From the NCBI GenBank assembly GCA_964473525.1, contig CAYYPK010000032.1, positions 6,185 through 70,184 of the forward strand: a DNA stretch of 64,000 nucleotides, read 5' to 3'. The notes under the pieces were generated by a model. That model was not told the origin of the DNA. It did no database searches and saw only the letters and a list, made by a program, of their open reading frames with translations. Position 1 is the first letter of the stretch. Each line of letters begins with the position of its first letter. Both the position numbers and the translations under genes were made by a program. Origin of the DNA: GCA-2687025 sp964473525 (GTDB taxonomy: Bacteria > Poribacteria > WGA-4E > GCA-2687025). This document shows positions 33,997-45,100 of this stretch, piece after piece.

Positions 33997-34040
33997 ATTC
34001 CGGCCCCTGATACCGTCCGGGTCGAGGAGGGAGAACAGAT

Positions 34041-34832
34041 ATGTTGCGCTCGCTGTGCACGTACGCTGCTCTGATGGGACTTGCCGCGCTCGCCGTGACC
34101 CCCGCCGACGCGCGGATCGACTCGTCCACCGTCGAGGGCATGTGGCTCTTCGATGAGAACGGCGGTGGCTCCACCGAGGATGTATCGGGTAACGGCCGCG
34201 ACGGTCAGTTCCTCGACGCCGCCTGGGCTGTAGAGGGTGCGTTCGGCGGCTCCGTCGAAATCGCGGGCGGCGACACGCACGTCGCCATCGACGACTACAA
34301 CGGCGTTGGTGGATCCGACCCACGCACGACGGTCCTGTGGTTCAAGGGCGACACTGTCATCGAGCACTCTTGGGTGAAGTGGGGAGTCAACGTGGACACC
34401 CGCAAGTACTACATCCGTTCACACCTGAACGCTGGCGAGTGTTGGCTGAGGATAGAAACCGCTGGAGGCCAGCACTACGGCGGCACGAACGTCTGCGACG
34501 GCGAGTGGCATCATCTGGCCGTCACATTCCCTCCGGGATCGAGCATGGTGAAGGAGCACCTGCTCTACGTTGACGGCGTCCTCGAGACGGAGACCGGCGG
34601 GAACGACGTCGGCGTGGACACGGACGTCGCGAGCCAACAGGTCGTCATCGGCGCGAGGCTCGCGAACCACGTCAACGCGGAGGGTTTGATCGACGAGGTC
34701 GCCATATTCAGCGTTGAACTCGGCGAAGACGACATCAACCAGATCATGGACCAGGGACTGACCGGCGCGCTTGGCGTTGACCCCGCCGGCAAGACGGCGA
34801 CCACGTGGGCGAACATCAAGAGCGTGCGGTAG
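34041..34832 (+). CDS. Secreted LamG/concanavalin-type domain protein
   Basis: 263 residues: signal peptide (LCTYAALMGLAALAVTPADA) then one LamG-like jelly roll (EGMWLFDENGGGSTEDVSGNGRDGQFL...DGEWHHLAVTFPPG...LLYVDGVLETETGGNDVG...VVIGARLANHVNAEGLIDEVAIFSVELGEDDINQIMDQGL). The end, VDPAGKTATTWANIKSVR, is the short tail often seen on single-LamG proteins of Poribacteria-like genomes. GAGGAGGGAG lies upstream of ATG 34041. It probably binds extracellular glycans. It converges with the sigma-ankyrin gene, with only 2 bases between stops. Confidence 0.87.
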   Translation: MLRSLCTYAALMGLAALAVTPADARIDSSTVEGMWLFDENGGGSTEDVSGNGRDGQFLDAAWAVEGAFGGSVEIAGGDTHVAIDDYNGVGGSDPRTTVLWFKGDTVIEHSWVKWGVNVDTRKYYIRSHLNAGECWLRIETAGGQHYGGTNVCDGEWHHLAVTFPPGSSMVKEHLLYVDGVLETETGGNDVGVDTDVASQQVVIGARLANHVNAEGLIDEVAIFSVELGEDDINQIMDQGLTGALGVDPAGKTATTWANIKSVR

Positions 34833-34834
34833 AG

Positions 34835-37042
34835 TCAGGCCTGTCGAAGCAGCTCCGCGATGTCGGTGTGCCCCTTCTTCTCGGCTCGCGCGATGGGAGC
34901 GTTCCATGGCTTGTCGTCGGGATGCGTCACCGTGGCGCCACGCTCTAGCAGTACGCGGGTGCAGTCCATGCTGCCGACGTGCGCGGCCCACGCTAGTGTC
35001 CTTGACTCCAGCTCCCAGTCGCGCGCCTCGATGTCGGCGCCATGGTCCAACGCCCACTCGACCATGTCCGGGCGGTCGCGCATGGTGGCGTAGTGCAGTG
35101 GCGGCTGACCGAACCAGTTGGGCCAGTTGATGTCCTCGCCGTTATCGATGAGGAACTCGGCGAGCTCGACCCGCCGATGCGCGAGGCACTGCGCGAGCGC
35201 CGTTTGCCACGTCCGCACCATCTTGGGATCGAGTCGCGCGCCGTGGCGCATCATCAGCTTCACGATGGCGAGATGGCCCTGCTGAATGGCGTTGCCGTAC
35301 AGATGGTCCTGAGCCTTCGAAGGGTCAGCAGCCAGAATCTCCGCGCACAGGTCGAGACGTCCTGCGTTGGCGGCGCTGGACAGACCGGCGACGGCGCCGT
35401 GCTCGTAGAGCAGACCGCGCAACTCCTCGTTAGTCGACGTGACCAGCGCGTAGCTGACGTCGCCGGAAGCGTGCCACCCCGCCTTGATGCTGGCGCCCGC
35501 CTCCAACAACATCCGCGCCAATGTGGCGTTCTCGTTCACGCGCGTGACCGCATAGAGGGCATACCCACGGTCTGCGAAGTTGTCCTCGGGTAGGTTGGGA
35601 TCCGCGCCCCGGTCCAGAAGCAGCCTCGCCATCTCTCCATGGCCTCGTTCCGCAGCGCAGGAGAGCGGGCGCACGCCGTTCGTATCGCGGAAGTTCACTA
35701 GGGACGCGTCCTCGTCCAGCAGGCGCGCCACCGTCGCGCGATCGTCACGCGCGGCGGCAACACAGATCGAGTGCTGCGCGCCCTTGCCTAGCAGATATCC
35801 GACCATCGCCCAGTTGTCTCGCATCTTGCGCCACTGGTTCTCCCACAGGGCGACGTGTATGGGTCTGAAGCCGTCGCCCCGGACGCCCTCGAGGTCGGCG
35901 CCCCGTTCGACGAGCAGTTCCACGAGGTCCATACGGTCCATGTCGGCCGCGACATGGAGCGGCTGCCGGCTTCCGATCTGGTCCGACACGATCTCGGCGA
36001 CGTTGACGAGAGACGCGTCCTCGTCGAGTAGTTCGATGACGCGCCGGGCGTCGCCGGCCGCCACGGCCTGGCAGATGAGGGCGCCGCGCGTAGGAGCGCC
36101 TTGCGTGCGACTGTTAACAGCCGCCTCGAGTAGTCGCACGGTGTCCTCGTGTCCGCGGTCGCGCGCGGCTTCCAACGGGTTCTTGTACCCGTGCCACCAG
36201 ACGTGCGACAGCGGGTCGGCGCCCGCGTCAAGGAGCAGCTCCACGATGTCGGCGCGCCCCATGCGGGCGGCGAAGTGTAGCGGCTGCCAGTACCCGATGT
36301 TCACAGTCAGAAGCTTGGGGTTGTCCGCGAGCATGTCCCGCACCGTGGCGGCGTCGCCATCGTTGGCCGCGGTAAGAATGCGCCACGTGTCTCCATCGAG
36401 CCCGGGCGGACGCGCCATTGCTTCGTCCACAAAGCGTCCATCACGAGACGGCCGGTTCGCTCTCACTTCGTCGGCGGACATCGCGGACATCCTCTCTTTG
36501 AGTTTGCGGCGCGCAGCCCGGAGCCGGTTGTCCACCGTGCTGGCGGGGAGCTCCAGGAACGTGGCGATCTGCCGGTACGAGTATTCGTCCAAGTGGAACA
36601 GGACCAGCAGGATCCGGTCGGCTTCCGGCAGCGATCTCAACGACTGGCGGACGAGCAATGACTGTTGCTGTGCCTCGACAGCCGTCAACGCGTCCGGCTG
36701 AGGGGTAGCCGCATCGACAGCCGCTGCGATGGACACGGTCGGTACACCCCTACGGCGCAGGCGGCGATGGCAGCGCGTTTGCACGATGCGGCGAAACCAG
36801 CCTGGGAACGCCTCGAGTTCGCGCAGATCCTCCAGGCGAACCCACGCGTCCATGAACGCCTCTTGGGCGGCGTCCTCGGCGTGCTGCGCGTCCTCTAGCA
36901 GCGCGAACGCGCAGCCGAACGCCATGTCCTGGAACCGCCGCACGATCTCCGAATACGCGGCGTCGCGTTCCTGACGTCGGGCCTTCGCCTGCTGCACGAG
37001 GCCGACGAGTTCGGCTGTCGTTGTGGTTGTCGCGTCCGGCAT
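34835..37042 (-). CDS. ECF sigma factor fused to a long ankyrin-repeat domain
   Basis: About 735 residues. N-terminal sigma region 2 (AAYSEIVRRFQDMAFGCAFALLEDAQHAEDAAQEAFMDAWVRLEDLRELEAFPGWFRRIVQTRCHRRLRRR) and region 4 (RSLPEADRILLVLFHLDEYSYRQIATFLELPASTVDNRLRAARRKLKERM) within the first ~190 residues. From about residue 215 onward there are roughly 14 ankyrin repeats (for example YWQPLHFAARMGRADIVELLLDAGADPL, GVRPLSCAAERGHGEMARLLLDRGADPNLP, PPLHYATMRDRPDMVEWALDHGADIEARD). No transmembrane segment. I use ATG 37042; an in-frame GTG at 37078 adds 12 residues. No anti-sigma gene lies nearby. The ankyrin array may hold the sigma factor inactive or dock it to a partner; this is inference. Confidence 0.9.
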   Translation of the reverse strand: MPDATTTTTAELVGLVQQAKARRQERDAAYSEIVRRFQDMAFGCAFALLEDAQHAEDAAQEAFMDAWVRLEDLRELEAFPGWFRRIVQTRCHRRLRRRGVPTVSIAAAVDAATPQPDALTAVEAQQQSLLVRQSLRSLPEADRILLVLFHLDEYSYRQIATFLELPASTVDNRLRAARRKLKERMSAMSADEVRANRPSRDGRFVDEAMARPPGLDGDTWRILTAANDGDAATVRDMLADNPKLLTVNIGYWQPLHFAARMGRADIVELLLDAGADPLSHVWWHGYKNPLEAARDRGHEDTVRLLEAAVNSRTQGAPTRGALICQAVAAGDARRVIELLDEDASLVNVAEIVSDQIGSRQPLHVAADMDRMDLVELLVERGADLEGVRGDGFRPIHVALWENQWRKMRDNWAMVGYLLGKGAQHSICVAAARDDRATVARLLDEDASLVNFRDTNGVRPLSCAAERGHGEMARLLLDRGADPNLPEDNFADRGYALYAVTRVNENATLARMLLEAGASIKAGWHASGDVSYALVTSTNEELRGLLYEHGAVAGLSSAANAGRLDLCAEILAADPSKAQDHLYGNAIQQGHLAIVKLMMRHGARLDPKMVRTWQTALAQCLAHRRVELAEFLIDNGEDINWPNWFGQPPLHYATMRDRPDMVEWALDHGADIEARDWELESRTLAWAAHVGSMDCTRVLLERGATVTHPDDKPWNAPIARAEKKGHTDIAELLRQA

Positions 37043-37078
37043 ATGTGGCGCCCACGGGTCGGCGTGATCGAGGAACAC

Positions 37079-37480
37079 GCGTCTACCTGTACTCTTACCC
37101 TCAAGGAGCCACTACGACGCGGTTTCCGTACGCGATTCGCGGCTCCACCCGCCAGGACAGGTCGCGGCGTCGGTCTGTGGGCATCCAACGGGCATGATCC
37201 TCTGTCGACAGAGGCGTCCGTGAGGTACCAAGGCGTGGTTGGCGTAACCGCTCGAGCGGGGGCCACTCGTATCTCGTATCGAGCGTTGCAAGGCCGACGG
37301 TTGTACGCCATCCTTTCACAGGGCCGGAGTGGCCGATCCTGGTTGGTACGGCGCGCGCGTTCAGCGCGGCCGGAATGGCGCAACTTGGGGTTGGGCGCCG
37401 CCCGTTTCTACTGTGGAATCACCCGCGGAAGTCGGACGTTGCAAGTGGGGCAATCACTACGCAGGGGGCAGTAGTCGGGC
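37079..37480. other. Intergenic region between sigma-ankyrin gene and pyrG
   Basis: About 400 bases between divergent genes. Small open frames here have no recognisable protein sequence or ribosome sites and lie in both directions. It must hold promoters for both genes, but I cannot pick convincing -35/-10 pairs. A good ribosome site (AGGGGG, about 10 bases before ATG 37481) belongs to pyrG. Confidence 0.4.
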
Positions 37481-39103
37481 ATGGCCAAGATGATCTTCGT
37501 GACGGGCGGCGTGGTCTCTTCCATCGGGAAGGGCATCGCCGCGGCGTCCCTCGGAAGAGCGCTCGCGGATCGCGGGTATAGCGTCCACGCGCTCAAGATC
37601 GACCCATATATCAACGTAGACGCGGGTCTCATGAACCCGTTCCAGCACGGCGAGGTCTTCGTCACCAACGACGGCGCCGAGACCGATCTGGACCTCGGTA
37701 ACTACGAGCGCTTCCTCGGCACGGACACGTCCCGCAGCTCCAATCTCACGACCGGGGGCGTGTACCGCGCGGTTATCGACAAAGAGCGCGCTGGCGAGTA
37801 TCTCGGCGAGACCGTCCAGCTCATCCCGCACATCACGAACGAGATCAAGGAGAGGATCTACAGCCTCTCGCGTGAGACGAACGCGGACGTTCTGCTCGTA
37901 GAGGTCGGAGGCACGATCGGTGACTTCGAGACCCCGCCATTCGTCGAGGCTATCCGCGAGATCCGCATGGAGCTGGGCCCGGAGAACACCCTCTTCATCC
38001 ACGTCACCCTCATCGCGCAGGTGTCCCCGTGGGGCGAGGTGAAGACCAAGCCTACCCAGCATAGCGTGCGAGCCTTGCTCTCCCTGGGCGTGCAGCCGGA
38101 CATTCTCATATGCCGCGCGAAGACGGAGCTCGAAGAGCCGATCCGGCAGAAGGTCGCGCATACGTGCGGCGTGCCGTTCGAGGCGGTCATCGGCGCGCCA
38201 GACGTCGAGTGCGTCGAGGAAGTGCCGCTTTTCTTCGAGGAGAAAGGCGTCGACGAATTCGTCATCCGTCGGCTCGGGCTGGAGCCGAAGAACGTCGAAC
38301 GCTCGACCGGCTGGGCCGAGATGGTGCGGCGGCTCAAGGAACCGCAGGATTTCGTGAAGGTCGCTATCGTGGGCAAGTACACGTCCCACGGCGATGCGTA
38401 CGTTAGCGTCAAGGAGGCGCTCAAGCACGGCGGCATCGCGAACGACGCCGAGGTGGACATCAAGTGGATCGAGTCCGACGAGCTCACGGGCGAGTTTGAC
38501 CTCGAGGACGCATTCGCTGGCGTCAGCGGCGTCCTCGTGCCTGGCGGATACGGGTACCGCGGGATCGACGGCATGCTCGAAGCGGTTCGCTACGCGCGTG
38601 AGAATGGCATACCGTACCTCGGGCTGTGCCTCGGGCTCCAGTGCATGGTCATCGAATACGCCCGCAACATCGTCGGGTTGGAGCGGGCGAACAGCATCGA
38701 ATTCGACCCGGACACGCCGCATCCCGTCGTCGATCTCATGGAGAGCCAGCGCAACAAGACGGAGCAGGGCGGCACACAGCGCCTTGGGCTATACCCCTGC
38801 ACCTTGAGCGACCACGACACGCACGCTTACCGCGCCTACGGCCAGCCGATCATCCTCGAGCGCCACCGCCACCACTACGAAGTGAGCAACGCCTATCGGG
38901 ACAGCCTCGCCAGGGCTGGCATGGTGTGGAGCGGCGTATCGCCGAGCAAGACGCTCGTTGAGATCGGGGAACTGCGCGATCATCCCTGGATGGTCGGATC
39001 TCAGTTCCATCCAGAGTTCCGCTCGCGACCCTTGGAGCCGCATCCACTGTTCGTGGACTTCGTGCGTGCATCGGTGGAGTACGTTCCCCCAAAAAAGGGA
39101 TGA
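37481..39103 (+). CDS. pyrG: CTP synthase
   Basis: Makes CTP from UTP, ATP and glutamine. 540 residues: the synthetase half begins MAKMIFVTGGVVSSIGKGIAAASLGRALADRGYSVHALKIDPYINVDAG, with FVTNDGAETDLDLGNYERFL and VEVGGTIGDFETPPFVEAIRE. The C-terminal class I glutaminase has the oxyanion segment VPGGYGYRGIDG, nucleophile Cys in LGLCLGLQCMVIE, and His/Glu in SQFHPEFRSRP. Its TGA overlaps the ATG of the following giant gene (ATGA), so a housekeeping enzyme is translationally coupled to a surface protein. Confidence 0.97.
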   Translation: MAKMIFVTGGVVSSIGKGIAAASLGRALADRGYSVHALKIDPYINVDAGLMNPFQHGEVFVTNDGAETDLDLGNYERFLGTDTSRSSNLTTGGVYRAVIDKERAGEYLGETVQLIPHITNEIKERIYSLSRETNADVLLVEVGGTIGDFETPPFVEAIREIRMELGPENTLFIHVTLIAQVSPWGEVKTKPTQHSVRALLSLGVQPDILICRAKTELEEPIRQKVAHTCGVPFEAVIGAPDVECVEEVPLFFEEKGVDEFVIRRLGLEPKNVERSTGWAEMVRRLKEPQDFVKVAIVGKYTSHGDAYVSVKEALKHGGIANDAEVDIKWIESDELTGEFDLEDAFAGVSGVLVPGGYGYRGIDGMLEAVRYARENGIPYLGLCLGLQCMVIEYARNIVGLERANSIEFDPDTPHPVVDLMESQRNKTEQGGTQRLGLYPCTLSDHDTHAYRAYGQPIILERHRHHYEVSNAYRDSLARAGMVWSGVSPSKTLVEIGELRDHPWMVGSQFHPEFRSRPLEPHPLFVDFVRASVEYVPPKKG

Positions 39104-42100
39104 GCGCCTTGCACCGCACCCCCAACGCGGCCCCATCGCGCCCGCATCGCGCCCCGGTGGCAGCCGCCGCTCTCGCCGCGTTCGTGGCGCTCTTTGCGAT
39201 CGCGTCGGTTGCTGTCTCGGCGCCCGAAACCGAAATCGTCAGCGGCGCGTCGGGACTGACGAACCTCGAAGATGCCACCTTCTGGTGGGCCGGCGTGTCC
39301 GACGACCCCACGGCGCCCATCGCGGGCTACCGAATCGCGCTGGACGGCGCGGCCCCGACCTTTACACGACAGCCGACCGCCACCTTCTACGACCTCGCCG
39401 ACGGTGAACACACACTGTCCGTCGCCGCCGTGGGGATCGACCTCGAGGAGGACGCCACCCCGGCGACCACGGCGTTCTCTGTCTCCGGCGAGTTTCGCGT
39501 AGAGGTCGAGTCCAACAACTTCGACTTCGTGGCGACTCAGGCGTTCTCCGGCATGCCCATCCGCGCGACCTCCATCGACGCTAGCGACGCGGACTGGTAC
39601 ATCCTGACGCCCGAAGCCACTGCGCGCCACGTCGCCCTGACGTTCCGCCGGCCAGACGCCGGGATCGGCAGCACGGTTATCCGCGTCTATCGGGACGATC
39701 CCGCCTTCGGAGATGTCGTCTTCGACGGCGTCGTGTCCATCGCGACGAAGCACCGCCTAAGCGCGACCTTCGGCGTTGACGCGGTCCCGTACTACGCACT
39801 CGTACAGATGGACGATGTCGCCCAAATAGGCAGCCGCTACACCCTGACGCTGACGTCCCACGCTTCCGGCGAGGGCCAGCCGGCGACGGCCTACTGGGAC
39901 ACGGAGCCGAACGACGTTGACGACTTCGCGACGGTCGTCCCAGTATCGGACGAGACGGACTCACTGGTTCTGTTTGGGGCAACGGATGTGGTCGGCGACG
40001 AGGACTGGTATCGGCTGTCTCTGAACGTCTCCTCGACGCGCCTGCTGCGTCTCACCTTCGCGCGACCTGAGTCAGCTGGGTCGGCGGTCGTCGAAGCGTT
40101 CGCGGGCGCGGCGCCAGCCGCCGAGAACCAGATCGCCCTCCTCGCAGCGAACTCCGCCAGCGATCAGTTCGCGACGTTCGAGACGGCGGCCGGCCTGGGC
40201 GACGTGCTCGTCCGCGTGGTCCACGATGACGAGCCGCGCGAAACCCCCTACGCGCTCCTGTTGGATCTGTCGACGGTCGCATCCGGCGATGCGTACGAGC
40301 TCGAGCCCAACGGAGTCGACCCGCGTGTGAACGCGCGGTCTCCCAACGCGCTGCCCATCAATTCCGCGGTGGTGGGTCAGTCATGGGCGCCTGATGGGGA
40401 CGTGGATTGGTACCGCGTAGACGTCGATCGCGCGGGCGTTCTGACCGTCGAGTTCTCGCGGCCAGCAGGCCTCGGCTCGACGACCACGCGTCTCTACAAC
40501 TCCAACTTCCTGCTCGTCAATGAGGCGGAGGCGACGGCCGCGAACGGTCAGAGCGCGTTGCTGTCATCTGTCGCCACGGCGGGGCTCTACTACATCGAGC
40601 TAACTCCATCCGGGGAGTCACCCCACGCGGCGTACGCTCTGTCGGCGACCCTTGAGTCGCCCGGGATATTCTCAGCGGAACACAGTGCGAGCGGCGCGCT
40701 CACGCTTGACGAGACGCTCAGGGTCAGCTTGCTGGCTCCCGCGGGGGCCAGCGCGTCCTTCTCCATCGGCGACGCGCGTACCAATCTCCCGATGTTCGAC
40801 GACGGAGCGCACGACGACGGCGCGGCCAACGACGGGGAATACGCCGGATCCTACGCGGTGCGTTCTACCGATGAACTGCTCGCGCTCGACGTAGTGGCGC
40901 GTGTCTCGGACATCAGCGGAGACTCCAGCGAGCGCGTTGTTGGGGCGCCCGTTACGTTGGACGGTCGCGCGCCCTCTCCCGTGGCCTCCGTCGCGGCCGC
41001 CGATGCCCCGGATGACGATGGTGGCGTCCTCCTCGTTGAGTGGGCGGCCAGCGATGCGGCCGACCTCGCCCAGTACCGTGTCTATGTCGAGCCAACGCCC
41101 ATCGCGTCCACGGCAGGGCTGACGGCTGCCCTCCGCACGTCGGAGGTGTCGGCGCTGGTACCTGTCGACGCGAGCGGCGTGAGGCTATTCGTAGCTGTCA
41201 CGGCGGCCGACCGCGCGGGCAACGAGTCCGTGATGGCGCCAGGTTCCGTCGTTGGGCCGGTCGTTGCCGAGGACAACCGCTTGCCCAGTCCCGTGACGCA
41301 GGTCGTCGTGGAGAACCTCCCCGCCGATTTCGGCGGCGCGGCGCGTGTGCGCTGGGCGCCGGCGTTCCTGCCAGACTTCGCCGAGTACCGGGTATACGCG
41401 ACGCCGGAGACCGTGGAGAACATCGCAGAACTCACGCCCGCCGCGCGCATAGCGAATCCCTTCCGCACGGACGTGGACATAGCCGGGCTCCCGCTGGACG
41501 TTCCCGTCTTCCTTACGCTCACCGTCGTGGACATGACGGGGAACGAGTCGGCACTGGCTCCCACCTCAACCGCTGGGCCGGTTCTCGCCGTGGCGGAGGC
41601 GACGGCTGACACGTCGCTGCTGGACCTCGTTGGGCCGGTCGGGGTCGTGCGTGGCGGCTCCGCGCGTCTGCGTTGGGCGCGTTACCCAGCCGGCAGGGAC
41701 GAGCCCGTTGGCGACGTGCTCGTGACGCTTGATGGATCGGGCAGTCGAGTTGTGTCGGGGGCGTCCGCGACGTACCACGATCTGGCTCCTGGCCGCCATT
41801 TGGTTCGCGTCGTCGAGTCTGCATCGGGTGTGGCAGCGACGCACGCGTTCCACGTTGACCCATTCTCGCCACCCGAAGTCGAGCCGAACGACACACCTGC
41901 TCAGGCCGAGGCGCTTCAGCCCAACGAAGCGGCGATAGGCGCCGTCTCGAACGACGCGGATTGGTTCCGCCTCGACGTTCCCGGGCCCGGCGCGGTCGAC
42001 GTCACGGTCACCCGGCGTAGCGGCGTGGTCGAGGCGCGCGTCTACAGGCAGGATGGAGCTGCGAACGCGCTGGCCTACGCAACGTCGCTGGCCGATAGCA

Positions 42101-45100
42101 CGCCCCGGACCGATCTCTCCGTCGGGGTCGTCGGCGAGCCCCTGTTTGTGGAGGTGCGGGGTGACGGCGCGTATGAACTGTCCTATACGTGGGTCTGGAC
42201 GCCGGCGTTCACCGTTGAGCGGGAGCCCAACGGCACGTCAACGCAGGCCACGGAGCCGCTGCAAGCCGAGGCGCCGCCGCGTGTCCGAGGGTCCATCGCG
42301 GCCGAGGGCGACATCGACTGGTTCGCACTGCCGCCGCTTACGCTCGGGAACATCGAGCTACGAGCGTCCGCGGTGAGTGGCGTCGCGCGTCTGCGCGTCT
42401 TCCGCGGTGGCGACCAGGTTGGCGCGCTGACGACCGGAGAACAGGAGCAGTTCGGCGACCTCTTCCTCCGGGTGGACGCGTCGCCGTATTCCATCGCGGT
42501 CGATGGCGATCCCGGCGCAGAATACGAAGTCGCAGTCGTCCCTGGCGACGCTTCCGCGGTGCGGGAGTTCGAACCCAACGACGCCATCGCGCGCGCGACC
42601 CCGCTGCCCCTGGACTCGGTCGTCGTCGGGAGCGCGTGGAGCGACGCGGATCGCGACGTGTACCGTGTCGAGACGCCGGTGAGTGGCACGCTCGTGGCCG
42701 CCTTGTCGCGGCCAGACGCCACGGCCACCACCACGGTGCGGATACTGGGCGGGTCCGGCGCGGAACTCTCGGCGTCCGCGTCCGCGCCGCTCTCCGACGG
42801 AACCGAGGCCCAGGCCTCGACCGGTCCAGGTACAAGCTACGTCACCGTAGAGACCGATGGCGACGACCGCGAGGAGTACGAACTCCGTGTGACGTCGTTC
42901 GCCGATCTTCGCCACGGCGCCGCTGGCACGCTCAAGGCGGGCGACGAGGTCGGAGCATCGCTAGCGTGGCGCGCGGGAGCGCAAGGCGTGCTGGAGCTCG
43001 TGGACGGCAGCGGGGCGCGTGAAGTCGCCGCGCTCGCGGCCGAAGGCGGGTCAGGCGCCTATGCCGCGAAATGGACCGTACGCGACGGCGAGGACGGCGT
43101 CGATCTGTCGCTCAGGGCGCGCATGACGGCGGACGGGCAGACCTGGCTGGTCACCTTTCCCGGCTCTATCGCCATCGACACGACTCCGCCACGCATCCTG
43201 ACGGCCTCGCACGATGCGAGGGTGGCGCTGGGCGTTGGGTCCACGCTGCGCGTGTCCGCTAGCGCCGAGGAGGGAGCGTTCGGCTCCTTCACACTGCTCA
43301 GATCCGACGGGGCCGCTGCCCGCGCGGACGTGCCGATGGTCGAGACGGAGGCTGGGCAATACAGCGGCGAGTTCGTCGTAGGCGCGGCGGATCATCTCGA
43401 GGGAGGCCGGGTCCGCGTCAGCTTCGAGGACGAAGTTGGCAACCGAGCGACGCGCGACATATCTCGCAGGCTCACGATCGACACACTACCGCCCGCCGTG
43501 GTATCCGTCGCCCACGACGCCAGCGGCGTTCTTGTCGAGGGCGATACGATCACCGTCACGGCGCATGGCGACGCGGGCGCTCGCGCTTCGTTCGCGATCC
43601 TCGTCGACGGAGATACGGCGTTCCGTGAGGCCATCCCGCTCTTTGACGACGGCGCGCACGACGATGGTGACGCGGACGACGGCGTGTATCGCGGCCGATA
43701 CACGGCGCGACCAGGCGACACGGCGCTTGATGCCGTTGTCCGGGCGCGCCTGGAGGACGACGCGGGCAACGCGGCTTTCGGTCTCGCCTCCGCAGCCGTG
43801 TCGATAGACGCATCGACCCCGACCATCGAGCGCGCAACGCACAACGCGGATCGTCCTCTGGCGCTGGGTGACACCTTGCGCGTCACGGTCGTTGGGTCGC
43901 CCGGCGTAGCGGGATCGTTCTCGATACAGAGGGCCGATGGCACGGCGTATCGCACCGACCTGCGGCTCACGGAAGGCGATGCGGACGGCGAATACACAGG
44001 GACGTTCGATGTGGTCCTCGACGCCGACGTCGTCGATGCCGTTGTGACCGTCACGCTGGTGAAGACGAACGGCAAGTCGGTGACGCGCTCGCTTGCGTCG
44101 CCCGTGACGTTCGACACGACGGCGCCGGCTTCTGTCTTGGGCGTCACGGCGCGGGATGTCCAGGGCGATGAGGGCGGCGTCATCGCGTTGTCGTGGGACG
44201 CCACGACGGCGGCTGACTTTGCCCGCTATGAGGTGTACCGATCTACAGCGCCCGTGGCCACGACAGACGGCCTGGTCGCTGAGGCGATAGACCTGTCCCA
44301 TCGGACGACGGACTCCCTCCTCGTCGAGGCCCCGCTGGGCGTCGCGCACTACTTCGCCGTTGTGGCGGTGGACGAGGCAGGCAACCCGTCGAGGCTTAGC
44401 CTGGACATTGGCGGCTCCGTGTCGTCCCGTGTAGAGGCGCTCGACAACCTGCCGCCGCCGCCCGTGAGGAACGTGCTGGCGATCGACCGGCCGAACGACG
44501 GGGGTGGCGTGCTGAGTGTCGTCTGGGAGCCAACTCCCGCGCGGGATTTCGCGGAATACCGAGTGTACGTGTCGGCCGAGCCGTTCCCACAGGGGGGTCA
44601 ACCTGGCGTTGCGCCCGTCGTGCGCCTTCCCGCTCCCTGGGTGACGCTCGCGGATGCGCCGACGCCGGTCGATGGCGCGGAGCTTTACGTGGCGGTGTCC
44701 GTCGTGGACACCTCGGGCAACGAGTCCGTCGTCGGCGCCACGAGCGCCTCTGGGCCAGTGGCAAGCGACGCGGATGGGGCGCCGCTTCCCGGCGCTGCCT
44801 TTGCTGTGTTCAGCGGCCCGAATGGGGTGGGGCGTCACGCCTCGCCAGCCTTCCGGTGGAACCGCTTCGCGCCCGATGGGACGCCGATACCGGACTACCG
44901 ATTCTCGCTGGACGGCGGCCCCGAGCGATACACGTCGGCGAACGAGGCGCCGTTCTCGGGACTCACGTCGGGCGAGCACGTTCTCGCCGTGGCGCCGGCT
45001 GACGGGAGTCTTCCCGTCGCCACGCGTCGCTTCCGTGTGGACGCCGTCTCCTTGCCAGAGCGGGAGCCGAACGACTCGCCCGATGCCGCTATGGCGCTGC

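Noticed and set aside
37043..37474. 143-codon frame between the sigma-ankyrin gene and pyrG
   Set aside because: No recognisable protein features, no ribosome site, Arg/Gly-rich composition; the region is more likely promoters.
43486..44979. Nearly 500-codon minus-strand frame inside the giant gene
   Set aside because: Arg/Val/His-rich antisense of repeated FN3 and Ig-like domains; no start signal or homology.
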